Positions 32,187 through 40,910 of a stretch of 64,000 nt of DNA are shown piece by piece. Source of the DNA: Planotetraspora thailandica (GTDB lineage Bacteria > Actinomycetota > Actinomycetes > Streptosporangiales > Streptosporangiaceae); contig NZ_BOOR01000043.1 of assembly GCF_016863335.1 (NCBI RefSeq), forward strand, positions 78,781 through 142,780. The letters run 5' to 3'. Position numbers and translations under genes: made by a program. The notes beneath the pieces are model-generated. The model was not told where the DNA came from. It was given only the letters and a program-made list of their open reading frames with translations, and ran no database searches. Every line of letters starts with the position of its first letter. Positions within the stretch are counted from its first letter, which is position 1.

Positions 32187-33527
32187 TCAGGCGACGGTGC
32201 GGGCGGGGCCCTGGTCGGGGTCCTCGTCGGCGAAACCGGGCACCCAGCGGATCACCTCGTCGCGAAAGCGGGCGGTGGTACCGAGCTGGCACAACACGCC
32301 GATCCCCGCGGCGTGCACCCGGTGGATCAACACGTAGGAGGGCGGGAGGTTGAGCTGGCGCACGACGTTGTTCGGGCGCAGGTCGGTGACCGCCAGCGCC
32401 TGATGCCTCAGCCACTCCCGTGTGAAGGTGAACTCCTCGACCTGGGTGGGTTCGATGTAGGGGGCGAGGAACGCACGGAGCGCGTCGGTGTCCACCTCGA
32501 TGTGCGGCCGGATGAAGCCCTCCTCGCGCAGGCCGCGCACGACCGAGTCCATGTCGCCCTGGTTGAAGATGCGCGTCAGGGCGCCGAACGCGGCGGGATA
32601 GCCGTCGGGCAGCCGGTTGACGGCTCCGAAGTCGAGCACGCCCAGGCGCCCGTCCTCCATCACCCGGAAGTTGCCGGGGTGCGGATCGGCGTGCAGGAGC
32701 CCCACACGCGCGGGGGAACAGAACAGGAACCTGACCAGTTGCAGGCCGGCCCGGTCGCGATCCTCCTGCGAACCCGCAGAGATGATCTTGGACAGGGGTG
32801 TGCCGGTCATCCATTCGGTGACCAGGATCTGCTCGTTGGCCGCGACCACGTCGGGCACGACGAAATCCGGATCGTCCCTGAACTCCTCGGCGAACGCGTG
32901 CTGGGCCTCGGCCTCTTTGAGGTAGTCGAGTTCCTCGGCCACCCGCTCCTTGAGCTCGTTGAGCAGCGGCTTGATGTCCAGGCCCGGCAGCAGCGCGCCG
33001 AAGAGCTTGGCGAGCCGGGACAGCTGCGTGAAGTCGGACAGCAGCGCCTTCCCCGCCCCCGGATACTGGACCTTCACGGCGACCGTGCGCCCGTCGTGCC
33101 ACACGGCCCGATGCACCTGGCCGATCGACGCGGCGGCCGTGGGCTCGTCGTCGAACTCCAGGAAGTTCTCCCGCCAGTCGTCGCCGAGTTGCTCGGTGAG
33201 CACACGATGCACGGTCGCGGCGGGCAGTGGAGGCGCGGCGTCCTGCAATCTGGTCAGGGTCGCCCGGTACGGCTCGGTCAGCTCCGGCGGCAGGGCCGCC
33301 TCGAAGATCGACAGGGCCTGGCCGAGTTTCATCGCCCCACCCTTGAGCTCGCCGAGCACCTTGAAGATCTGGTCGGCCGTGCGCTGCTGTATCTCCCGGG
33401 CGACGATCTCTGCGGAGGCTCCGCCGAGCCGTCTGCCCAGTCCTATGGCGGTCCGTCCGGCGAACCCGAGCGGGAGTGCGGCCAGCTTGGCCGAACGGGT
33501 CACAGCACGGTGGGGAAGGTCGCTCAC
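32187..33527 (-). CDS. ABC1/UbiB (AarF) family atypical kinase
   Basis: The 446-residue protein has the signature of the ABC1 family: KxGQ (GGAMKLGQALS), the Ala-rich loop PTAAASIGQVHRA, the ATP Lys in VAVKVQYPG, catalytic HADPHPGNF and metal-binding LDFGAVN. The family acts in quinone metabolism in some bacteria; a substrate here is unknown. In M. tuberculosis, Rv3197 of the same family lies by whiB7 and has been tied to macrolide resistance. I use the GTG at 33527, which overlaps the stop of the ThiF-like gene (GTGA). Confidence 0.9.
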   Translation of the reverse strand: MSDLPHRAVTRSAKLAALPLGFAGRTAIGLGRRLGGASAEIVAREIQQRTADQIFKVLGELKGGAMKLGQALSIFEAALPPELTEPYRATLTRLQDAAPPLPAATVHRVLTEQLGDDWRENFLEFDDEPTAAASIGQVHRAVWHDGRTVAVKVQYPGAGKALLSDFTQLSRLAKLFGALLPGLDIKPLLNELKERVAEELDYLKEAEAQHAFAEEFRDDPDFVVPDVVAANEQILVTEWMTGTPLSKIISAGSQEDRDRAGLQLVRFLFCSPARVGLLHADPHPGNFRVMEDGRLGVLDFGAVNRLPDGYPAAFGALTRIFNQGDMDSVVRGLREEGFIRPHIEVDTDALRAFLAPYIEPTQVEEFTFTREWLRHQALAVTDLRPNNVVRQLNLPPSYVLIHRVHAAGIGVLCQLGTTARFRDEVIRWVPGFADEDPDQGPARTVA

Positions 33528-34597
33528 GCGACCATTGTTAGCGAATTTGGGTCGTTTCGACCACATTGACATTCAGAATGACGTTCCCAGACCCGCCGGC
33601 GCAGATGCCCTCCAGGCAGGATGTCGAGCACGCCCTCCTGCACGTCAGCCCCTTCCAGATAGGCGATCGCGTGCGCCGCCGCCTGCGCCGCGACCAGTGA
33701 CGACGCGACGGTGTCGCAGGCGATTTCTCCCACCGGATAACCGCCGAGCCGTGCCATGAGGGCCGGCCACGAGGGGTCGCGGTCGCGCCGCCGCAGATCA
33801 AGGCAGCGCAGGCAGGCCGTCACGCCGGGGATCACCAATGGCCCCACCGCCCCGCACCCCTCGAAGGCCGTGGCGAGAAGATGCGGGATCTCCTCCTCGC
33901 CGAGTTCGCGCACGAGCACCGGATCGAGCGGGCCCACGGGCGCCAGCACGACGAGATCGGGACGTGCACCGTGATCGCTCAGGCGCGAGGCGGCCCGGCC
34001 CGGCCAGGCGTTGACGCTGGGCGCGATCTCGCGTGCCGCTGCGACCGCCCCCTCGTCGCGGGCCTGCCCGACATGGCACCAGCCGAGCCCGCCGGGCACC
34101 ACGTCCTCGTGCCGTGCCGTACCGGAATCGACGACGCACAGGTGGCCGACGCCCGCGGCGGCGAGCAGGACGGCGACCTGCGCGCCCACCCGGCCCGCGC
34201 CGTATACGCGGACGTGGGCGGACCCGCGCCGCCGCATGACCGCCATTCCGCCGTCTCCCACCCCGGCCGCCCCTAGCGAGACGACCTCCATGTCGGGGCG
34301 CAGCCGCTCCCGCTCGGCCCGGGTCAGGTGCGCGATCGGCCGCGGCCGTACGGCTGCGTCGTCGAGCACGCCGCGTTCCACCAGCAGGGAGATCACCTCG
34401 CGGGCCGACGCCTCGTCGAGATCGCTCTCGGCGAGCGCCTGCCGCAGCGTGCGGGTGCCGTCGAGGCTGTCGATCAGTCGCCGCACTGCGGGCTCCACAC
34501 CGGACAGCAGGATCGCCCGCTGCGGGTGCACACCGAGCTGAACGGTGCCGCGGTCACGGTCGACGCGGCGCAGGCCGGGTTTGAGGCGAGGTCTCAT
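33524..34597 (-). CDS. ThiF/E1-like adenylyltransferase-fold protein
   Basis: The 357-residue protein has an N-terminal winged-helix-like part (GVEPAVRRLIDSLDG, to about 110), then a ThiF fold: VYGAGRVGAQVA for nucleotide, LCVVDSG, and zinc-type Cys pairs CLRC and CQC near the C-terminus. The layout resembles the leader-binding/E1-like proteins of peptide-modifying systems and the actinobacterial family next to the ABC1 kinase, but no precursor peptide or YcaO gene is near. It is translationally coupled with the kinase at 32187. The substrate is unknown. Confidence 0.78.
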   Translation of the reverse strand: MRPRLKPGLRRVDRDRGTVQLGVHPQRAILLSGVEPAVRRLIDSLDGTRTLRQALAESDLDEASAREVISLLVERGVLDDAAVRPRPIAHLTRAERERLRPDMEVVSLGAAGVGDGGMAVMRRRGSAHVRVYGAGRVGAQVAVLLAAAGVGHLCVVDSGTARHEDVVPGGLGWCHVGQARDEGAVAAAREIAPSVNAWPGRAASRLSDHGARPDLVVLAPVGPLDPVLVRELGEEEIPHLLATAFEGCGAVGPLVIPGVTACLRCLDLRRRDRDPSWPALMARLGGYPVGEIACDTVASSLVAAQAAAHAIAYLEGADVQEGVLDILPGGHLRRRVWERHSECQCGRNDPNSLTMVA

Positions 34598-34796
34598 ATT
34601 CGCCAGACCTTGCCATATGCCTCCCCGGGTGAGGCCGGAAACTTCGCGCTTGTGGATAATTACCGGGGTGATTGTGGCTGGTGAACTCCGAGGGGGTCGT
34701 AGTTTTCACGCTCGCAAGGTCACGTTCGCTCGATTGACCAGGGAGAACGTAACTCCCCCCCTGTGGAAATCCGCGCGTGTCGGCTACCTTTCATAT

Positions 34797-35312
34797 GTGC
34801 CCCCCGAGACAGTCGAGGTTCGTCGGAGCACACGTCGGCGGCGAACCGTTTCCGCATATCGCGATGGCGACAAGACCATCGTGCTGCTTCCGGCAGGTCT
34901 GAGCACGACCGACGAGGAGCAATGGGTACGCCGCATGCTCGAGAGGCTGAACGCCAAAGAGCAGCGGCGGCGGCCGAGCGACGATGATCTGCTCGGCCGA
35001 GCCACGGAGCTGGCCACCCGCCACCTGGACGGCAAAGCCATGCCGACCAGCGTCAGGTGGGTCGAGAATCAGCGCCACCGGTGGGGATCATGCACGCCCG
35101 ATCACGGGACGATCCGGTTGTCGACCCGGCTGCGGGGGATGCCCGCCTGGGTCGTCGACTACGTGATCATGCATGAGCTCGTGCACCTGCTCGTCCCCAG
35201 CCACGGGCCGCGCTTCTGGGAGCTGGTCGAGCGCTATCCTCGGGCGGAACGCGCCAGAGGGTTCCTTGAAGGGTTCTCCATGGGGTCCAGCGGAGCCTCG
35301 GAAGAGTGGTGA
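34797..35312 (+). CDS. YgjP-like (DUF45) zinc metallopeptidase
   Basis: The 171-residue protein has the M48-like DUF45/YgjP core: WGSCTPDHGTIRLSTRL, HELVHLLVPSHGPRFW (HExxH with the third His in HGPRFW) and a conserved acidic position in the tail. It should bind zinc; physiological substrates of this family are not known. The GTG at 34797 lacks a ribosome binding site, but TACCTT ends 6 nt before it, so the mRNA is probably leaderless. Stop and start overlap the next gene (GTGA). Confidence 0.85.
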   Translation: MPPETVEVRRSTRRRRTVSAYRDGDKTIVLLPAGLSTTDEEQWVRRMLERLNAKEQRRRPSDDDLLGRATELATRHLDGKAMPTSVRWVENQRHRWGSCTPDHGTIRLSTRLRGMPAWVVDYVIMHELVHLLVPSHGPRFWELVERYPRAERARGFLEGFSMGSSGASEEW

Positions 35313-35884
35313 CCCGCATCGCCGCCGTCCTGGTCACGCCTGGGATGGCGGACGCGACCCCGCCGGGCGTCGACCCGGAGGAGTTCCTGCTCGCCATGGC
35401 CGAGGACACCTACGAGATGGTCGCCGGGCTGGAACTGGTCGAACCGGTGATCGTCTCGGCCGGTGTGCCCGGCCTCGAGGCCATCGCGTGGCCCGGCACG
35501 CCCGTGCTGGCCGTCGCGTCTCCGGCGGAGGCGTTCGCGGCCCTGCCGTACGGGTCGGAGGCCGTGGTGATCAGCGGCGACGCGCCCGACCTGCCGCCGC
35601 TCCTGGTGGGCAAGCTCTTCCGGGAGCTCGGGCGGGCGCCGATCTCCGTGTGCCCGGCCGAGGGCGGGGGAGCGGTCGCCGTGGCCGCCCGCCTGCCGCT
35701 GGCCGAATGGGCGACACCCGATTTCGACGAGCCCGACGTGGTCGGCATGCTGCGCCGTCAGGCCCCCGGGCGCCGCATGGTCGCCACCGGCCCTGGCTGG
35801 CACCGCCTGAGAAAGCCCGCCGACATCTCCAGGCTCGACCCCGGCCTCGAAGGCTGGGACAACACCCGCGCCCTGCTCAGCTGA
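35309..35884 (+). CDS. Conserved hypothetical protein, nucleotidyltransferase-like
   Basis: The 191-residue protein has segments that resemble the GT-A fold of DUF2064/CofC-type proteins (VTRIAAVLVTPGM at the start, VVISGDAPDLPPLL in the middle), but the metal-binding pattern is not certain. It has no signal peptide. The GTG overlaps the stop of the peptidase gene, so the two are coupled; a GTG three bases earlier is also possible. Function is unassigned. Confidence 0.7.
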   Translation: MTRIAAVLVTPGMADATPPGVDPEEFLLAMAEDTYEMVAGLELVEPVIVSAGVPGLEAIAWPGTPVLAVASPAEAFAALPYGSEAVVISGDAPDLPPLLVGKLFRELGRAPISVCPAEGGGAVAVAARLPLAEWATPDFDEPDVVGMLRRQAPGRRMVATGPGWHRLRKPADISRLDPGLEGWDNTRALLS

Positions 35885-36862
35885 TCAGAGGCGGAGCTCG
35901 GCGAACAACGCCCGGTGGTCGGTGCCGGGCACCGTGTAGGTGCGCGTGGTGACCGCCGATGCCCGCTCGTCGAACAGCACATGGTCGATGGTGATCACCG
36001 GCGGGATGCGCCAGTTGGACGGCCAGGTGGCGCTGAGGCCCGTTCCGCTCGCGTCGCCGGCGTCGGCGTACCCCTCCGCCAGCACACTGCGCAGCGGAGA
36101 ATGGTCGAGACTGGCGTTGAAGTCGCCCGCCAGGATCCTGATCACGTCGGAGGCCGGCGCGGGAAGCGACCGCATGTCGGCGTCCCACGCGTACACGTCG
36201 CGGCCCATGGGGGAGATGGTGTGCACGTCGACGATCTCCACAGGCGGTGCACCCGGGACGGCGACGCGTGCGCGCGGCATGTTGCGGCTGCCCGGCAGTG
36301 CGAAGTCCGGCTGCGGGGTGAGTGGGTAGCGCGACCAGATGCCGCTGCCGAACGCGCCGAACGCGGCCTGTAGATGGGTGTACGGCAGCAGTTCGCCGAT
36401 GCCGGCGGCGTCCAGTGCCTCGACGGCGGCGGGGGTGAGCTCCTGCGTGCTGAGGATGTCCGGCTTCAGCCTCCGCACCAGGTCGACGATCGTCTGGGCG
36501 TCGCCGTTCCCGAAATACATGTTGCTCGTGAGGATCTTCAAGGCGGGGCCTGTGGAGGCCGGGGAGGCGAGGACGCGCGGGACCACTATGGTCGCCATCA
36601 GGGCGGACGTCGCCGCGGACACCGCGATCGCGGCCTTGTTGCGGGTGGCCAGGGCGATCAGCACCGCGCCGAGCGACCCCGCCGCGACGTACGGCGTGAG
36701 CGTCATGAGCTCGACGAGGGCCGGGCGGCGGTCGACGCCTGACAGCCGCCAGAGCGACCACAGCAGGAAGGGCGTGACCGCGATCCACGCGAGCGCGGCC
36801 GGCGGCCGCCATCGGCGCCGGGCCGGTGCCGCGATCATGCCTCCTACGTCCACCTTTGTCAT
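35885..36862 (-). CDS. Membrane-anchored endonuclease/exonuclease/phosphatase (EEP) family protein
   Basis: The 325-residue protein has two or three N-terminal membrane helices (about 16-85), then an EEP domain: ILTSNMYFGNGD, LKPDILSTQEL with the metal Glu, ILAGDFNASLDHSPL and the final DHRALFAEL. The catalytic domain should face outside. It may act on phosphodiesters of lipids or nucleic acids; the substrate is unknown. I start at the ATG at 36862, where TAGGGT ends 7 nt before it, suggesting a leaderless mRNA. The gene converges with the one at 35309. Confidence 0.85.
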   Translation of the reverse strand: MTKVDVGGMIAAPARRRWRPPAALAWIAVTPFLLWSLWRLSGVDRRPALVELMTLTPYVAAGSLGAVLIALATRNKAAIAVSAATSALMATIVVPRVLASPASTGPALKILTSNMYFGNGDAQTIVDLVRRLKPDILSTQELTPAAVEALDAAGIGELLPYTHLQAAFGAFGSGIWSRYPLTPQPDFALPGSRNMPRARVAVPGAPPVEIVDVHTISPMGRDVYAWDADMRSLPAPASDVIRILAGDFNASLDHSPLRSVLAEGYADAGDASGTGLSATWPSNWRIPPVITIDHVLFDERASAVTTRTYTVPGTDHRALFAELRL

Positions 36863-36968
36863 GAAGCAGACCCTAGCCAGCGAAGGTGAAACCGCGTGCA
36901 AGCCGAATCTGTGGATTGTGTGTGAAACATCATCTAGCGGCGCTTCGCCGTCAAGCGGTGGTTCGCCG

Positions 36969-37517
36969 TTACGCGGTGCCGAGCAGGGCGGCGCCTGCCC
37001 GGCGTGCCAGCCGCCGGGTCGCCTCGTCGCTCAGCTCGGGGATCTCCTCCACGGGAAACCAGCGCAGGTCGAGCGACTCGTCGCTGATGACGGCCTCCGC
37101 GCCGGGCGGGGCGATCGCGCCGTATTCGACGTCGAGATGCCAGCTGTACGGCGGATGGCACCAGACCTTGTGCCTGTCCAGCGCGAGCGGGCCGTCCAGC
37201 AGGACCAGACCGGCGATCCCCGATTCCTCCGTCGCCTCGCGCAGGGCGACCTCCGCGAGCGACGTATCGGAGATTTCGCAGTGGCCGCCCATGGGGAGCC
37301 ACATGCCTGCCTTGGGGTGCAAGGTCAGCAGAACCTGCGAACCGTCATGCGACATCACGGCGGTCGTCGCGGTCAGATGACCCGGAACGCACTCCCGCCA
37401 CATCCCGTTGTCGTGGGCACGGAGGTGCGCGAGGAACTCCTCGCGCAGCGACTCCTCCTCGGCTGAGGGGGCGGTCCACCCTTCCAGTACGGCTTGCGCG
37501 TCGCGATGCAGGCTCAC
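36969..37517 (-). CDS. Nudix hydrolase
   Basis: The 182-residue protein has a Nudix box starting at GGHCEISD and continuing ALREATEESGI, with an N-terminal extension of about 45 residues. It hydrolyses a nucleoside diphosphate linked to another group; the substrate cannot be read. TAGGCT ends 6 nt before the GTG, so translation is probably leaderless. The GTG start is a Val codon in the context of MSLHRDAQ. Confidence 0.86.
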   Translation of the reverse strand: MSLHRDAQAVLEGWTAPSAEEESLREEFLAHLRAHDNGMWRECVPGHLTATTAVMSHDGSQVLLTLHPKAGMWLPMGGHCEISDTSLAEVALREATEESGIAGLVLLDGPLALDRHKVWCHPPYSWHLDVEYGAIAPPGAEAVISDESLDLRWFPVEEIPELSDEATRRLARRAGAALLGTA

Positions 37518-37557
37518 CGCGGCAGCCTACCGGCGGTCCGCACCGGCGCCGGTCCGC

Positions 37558-38835
37558 TCACCGGGAGTCGTCGTCGCCTTCGGCGCCCTGGTCCGGCTTC
37601 TCGTCGGGGCCCTCAAGGAGGGACAGGTCGAACTCGGACTCGCCCTTGATGAAGCTCTCCGGATCGTCCAGGTCGGCGGCCGTCGGCAGCAGGTCGGGGT
37701 GGTTCCACACCGCGTCCCTGCCCTCGATGCCCCGCTCGTTCTCCAGGGCCTTCCACAGGGCCGCCGCCTCGCGCAGCATCCTGGGGCGAAGCTCCAGTCC
37801 GACCAGTGCCGCGAACGTGCGCTCCGCCGGCCCGCCGGTCGCGCGGCGCCGCCGTACCGTCTCGGCCAGGGCCACGGCCGACGGCAGCTTGCCGTCCGCC
37901 GCCGCGTCGACCACCGTGGCCACCCAGCCCTCGACCAGGGCCAGCGCCGTCTCCAGGCGGGCCAGCGCCGCCTTCTGCCGCTCCGTCTCCTCCGGCTTGA
38001 GCAGCTCGCCGCCGCCGAGGATCTCCTGGATGCGCTCCGGGTTGCTCAGATCGAGTCCTTGAAGCTTCTCCTCCAGGGCGGAGACGTCCACGGAGATCCC
38101 CCTGGCGTACTCCTCGACCGCGCCGAACAGGTGCGCGCGCAACCACGGGACGTGGTGGAACAGCCGGTGGTGCGCCGCCTCCCGCAGGGCGAGATAGAGC
38201 CTGATCTCCTCGGACGGCGTCTCCAGGCCCGCGCTGAACGACGCGATCCCGCCGGGCAGCAGTGCCGCCGTGTCCGACAGGGGCAGGCCGATGTCGGCCG
38301 AACCGACGACCTCCTTGGCGAGCGTGCCGAGGGCCTGGCCGATCTGCTGGCCGACCATCATGCCGCCCATCTGCTTCAGCATGCCCATCAGCGGGCCCGC
38401 CATGGCCTGCGCCTCCGGCGGAAGGCCCGAGGCGCCCAGCGTGCCGCCCATGGTCTCGACCATCCGGGCCGCCACCGGGTCACACAGCTGCTTCCAGACC
38501 GGCGTCGTCTTCTCGATCCACTCCGACCGGCTCCACGCCTGAGGATTCGTCACGCCGCTCGGCAGCGTCGTCACCTCGTTGAGCCACAAATCGGCCAGAT
38601 TGAGCGAGTCGACGATCTGGCGCCGCTCGCCTTCCATTACGCTCGGGTCGCCTTCAGCGGCCACGACGTGCCTGGCGATGTTCTTCGCCATGTCCCAGTT
38701 GACCGGTCCGGCGTCCGGCGAGGCGGACAGCATGTCCGCGAACTGCCGCATGGCAGCAGCGATCTGCTCCGGGCTGCCGAACATGGCGAACGGGTTCTCG
38801 TTGGGGTCGTTTTCGCGACCTGGCAGGTCAGTCAC
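37558..38835 (-). CDS. Zinc-dependent peptidase-like protein, DUF2342
   Basis: The 425-residue protein belongs to the DUF2342 (zincin-like type 2) family: ALREAAHHRLFHHVPWLRAHL is the conserved helix with paired His, and ALVEGWVATVVD is the second conserved helix. Long Gly/Met-rich stretches (MLKQMGGMMVGQQIGQAL) are usual for the family. The end is acidic. Rv3195 holds the same place in M. tuberculosis. The biochemical role is not established. Divergent from the epimerase gene at 38918. Confidence 0.88.
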   Translation of the reverse strand: MTDLPGRENDPNENPFAMFGSPEQIAAAMRQFADMLSASPDAGPVNWDMAKNIARHVVAAEGDPSVMEGERRQIVDSLNLADLWLNEVTTLPSGVTNPQAWSRSEWIEKTTPVWKQLCDPVAARMVETMGGTLGASGLPPEAQAMAGPLMGMLKQMGGMMVGQQIGQALGTLAKEVVGSADIGLPLSDTAALLPGGIASFSAGLETPSEEIRLYLALREAAHHRLFHHVPWLRAHLFGAVEEYARGISVDVSALEEKLQGLDLSNPERIQEILGGGELLKPEETERQKAALARLETALALVEGWVATVVDAAADGKLPSAVALAETVRRRRATGGPAERTFAALVGLELRPRMLREAAALWKALENERGIEGRDAVWNHPDLLPTAADLDDPESFIKGESEFDLSLLEGPDEKPDQGAEGDDDSR

Positions 38836-38917
38836 CGCGCCACCTCGTGCAGGATGGAGTAGTCCACATCCGCCACGTTATCCGCCGTGGGGCGGATCAG
38901 TGCAAAGTGAGGACCTC

Positions 38918-39988
38918 GTGCCTACCTCGAAACGCCTCCGTCCGCCCGTCGTCGCCGTCACCGGCGCGGCCTCCGGTATAGGCAGGGCGTTCCTCGCGAA
39001 AGTGGCCTCGTCTGCGGATTTCCGCCGAGTGGTGGCCATCGACGACCAACGCGGAGACGTCCCCGACGTCACCTGGAGGGTGCTCGACATCCGCGATCCG
39101 CTCTTGGCGAACCGGATCTCCGACGTGGACGTCCTGGTCCATCTGGGCACCGACATCTCCCTCGACACCGACGCCTCGGAACGCCGCCGCTACAACGTCA
39201 GGGCCGCCCAGACGGTGCTCACCGCCTGCGCCGCGGCCCGCGTCCGCCGTGTGGTCCTCGTCACCAGCGCCATGGTGTACGGCGCGGCCGCCGACAACCC
39301 CGTTCCCCTGCCCGAGGACTCTCCCGTGGCGGCCGAACCCGACACCGGGATCGTGGGGGACTACCTGGAGATCGAGGCGCTGGTTCGGCGCTCGCTGCGC
39401 TCACACCCCGGGCTCGAGGTGACCGTCATGCGGCCTGCCGCCCTCGTCGGGCAGGGCATCGACACCGTCGTCACCCGCCACTTCGAGGCCCCCCGGCTGC
39501 TCGTCGTCAAGGGCAGTCTGCCGCGCTGGCAGTTCTGCCACGTCGACGACCTGGTGTCCGCGCTCGAACTCGCCGCGCTCGGCCAGGTCGGCGGCGTGGT
39601 GGCCGTCGGCTCCGACGGCTGGCTGGAGACCGACCAGGTGGAGGAGCTCTCCGGCCTGCGCCGCTTCGAACTGCCCGCAGGGCTCACCTTCGGCACCGCC
39701 GAACGCCTGCACCGGCTGGGGATCACCCCCGCCCCGGCGACCGACCTGCACTACGTCGTCTATCCCTGGGTGGTCGACTGCGCCGCGCTGCGCGAGGCGG
39801 GCTGGAAGCCGATCTGGGCCAACGACGCGGCGTTGCAGGAGCTGCTTGAGCTGCGCGAAGGACGTCATGCGGTCGTGGGCCGCCGCCTGTCCGGCAAGGA
39901 GGCCACGATCACTGCGGCAGGCGCCACGGTGGCCGTCATCGGCACCGCCGCCATCGTCCGCGCCGCCCGCCGAAAGAAGCGCGTGTAG
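38918..39988 (+). CDS. NAD-dependent epimerase/dehydratase (SDR) with C-terminal anchor
   Basis: The 356-residue protein starts at a GTG with GAGGA upstream. Its Rossmann motif is VTGAASGIGRAFL. A Ser/Tyr pair appears in LVTSAMVYG, but the Lys three or four residues after the Tyr is missing there; the conserved dyad is therefore atypical. Near the C-terminus a hydrophobic stretch (ATVAVIGTAAIV) is followed by a basic tail (RAARRKKRV), suggesting a membrane anchor. The substrate is unknown. Confidence 0.82.
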   Translation: MPTSKRLRPPVVAVTGAASGIGRAFLAKVASSADFRRVVAIDDQRGDVPDVTWRVLDIRDPLLANRISDVDVLVHLGTDISLDTDASERRRYNVRAAQTVLTACAAARVRRVVLVTSAMVYGAAADNPVPLPEDSPVAAEPDTGIVGDYLEIEALVRRSLRSHPGLEVTVMRPAALVGQGIDTVVTRHFEAPRLLVVKGSLPRWQFCHVDDLVSALELAALGQVGGVVAVGSDGWLETDQVEELSGLRRFELPAGLTFGTAERLHRLGITPAPATDLHYVVYPWVVDCAALREAGWKPIWANDAALQELLELREGRHAVVGRRLSGKEATITAAGATVAVIGTAAIVRAARRKKRV

Positions 39989-40045
39989 CCGGAAGAACTG
40001 CGTGTAGCCGGAAGAAGTGCGTGCAGCTAGGCCGACCCCCCTGCG

Positions 40046-40370
40046 CGTGATCAGCAGCCCCCCCTCTGCGCGTGATCATGCAGAAGTTCGGAGAATGTAC
40101 GGCCGGCCTGCGGAAAAGCCCATCGTGATCATGCAGTACTTCGGTAAAGGTGGGTCCGACCTGCATCGATTCATTTCGTGATCATGCAGTGCCCGGGGGT
40201 GCATGATCACGAATTGTGTTTTGCCAGGTCGGCGCTGCCGTATCCGAAGTTCTGCATGATCACGATCGGCATAAGCCCAGGTGGGCGTCGCCGTACCCGA
40301 AGTTCTGCATGATCACGGTTGAGGTGAGGGCAGGTCAGCGGGCGGATGCCCGAACTTCTGCATGATCACG
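40046..40370. repeat. 53-bp periodic repeat array, locus B (inverted halves)
   Basis: CGTGATCATGCA occurs at 40071, 40124 and 40177, and its reverse complement TGCATGATCACG at 40200, 40253, 40306 and 40359. Steps within each half are exactly 53 bp. So three units run one way and four the other, head to head at 40177-40211. The forward units carry CAGGT at 26-30 and end in GAAGTTC or GAACTTC, as at locus A. A decayed core (CGTGATCA) is at 40046. The array fills the gap between the epimerase gene and moaE. Confidence 0.87.
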
Positions 40371-40456
40371 CCTGATCTCGCGCCTGATCTTCCGCCTCTT
40401 CCCATGGGACACGGGCGCAGCCCTGGGATCTCGGATCGGCGTATTAATCTTCTGGG

Positions 40457-40882
40457 GTGGACGTCATCCGATTGCTGGGCATTCGTGACACGCCGTTGTC
40501 CGTCGACGAGGTGCTGGGCGCGGTCGGCGACCATGCGGCCGGCGGCACGGTGATCTTCGTGGGGACCGTGCGTGAGCAGGACCACGGCCGGGCGGTCACG
40601 TCCTTGTCGTATTCGGCTCACCCGACGGCGGAGGACGCGCTGAGGCGAGTGGCCGAGAAGGTCGCCGCCGACTACCCCGTGACGGCGCTGGCCGCCGTCC
40701 ACCGGGTCGGAGACCTGAGCCTGGGTGACACCGCGGTGATCGTGGCCGTGGCCTGCCCGCACCGCGGGGAGGCGTTCGAGGCCAGCAGACGCCTGATCGA
40801 CGATCTCAAGAGCGAGGTCCCGATCTGGAAGCATCAGGTGTTCGCCGACGGAGACGCGGAGTGGGTCGGCGCCTGTGAGTAG
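40457..40882 (+). CDS. moaE: Molybdopterin synthase catalytic subunit MoaE
   Basis: The 141-residue protein is the large subunit of molybdopterin synthase, which transfers sulfur from MoaD thiocarboxylate to cyclic pyranopterin monophosphate. Diagnostic parts are GGTVIFVGTVRE, the HRVGDLSLGDTAVIVAVACPHR stretch and the catalytic Lys in LKSEVPIWKHQ. No moaD is near; moeZ in this window would supply the sulfur. The GTG start has TATTAA about 9 nt upstream, so it may be close to leaderless. Confidence 0.93.
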   Translation: MDVIRLLGIRDTPLSVDEVLGAVGDHAAGGTVIFVGTVREQDHGRAVTSLSYSAHPTAEDALRRVAEKVAADYPVTALAAVHRVGDLSLGDTAVIVAVACPHRGEAFEASRRLIDDLKSEVPIWKHQVFADGDAEWVGACE

Positions 40883-40910
40883 CGCTCCGGTGAGCGCATA
40901 GAGTTCGTCC

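Noticed and set aside
33524..34597. Peptide-modification (TOMM) cluster around the ThiF-like gene
   Set aside because: No YcaO partner or precursor peptide is near; the gene is coupled with an ABC1 kinase as in other actinobacterial genomes.
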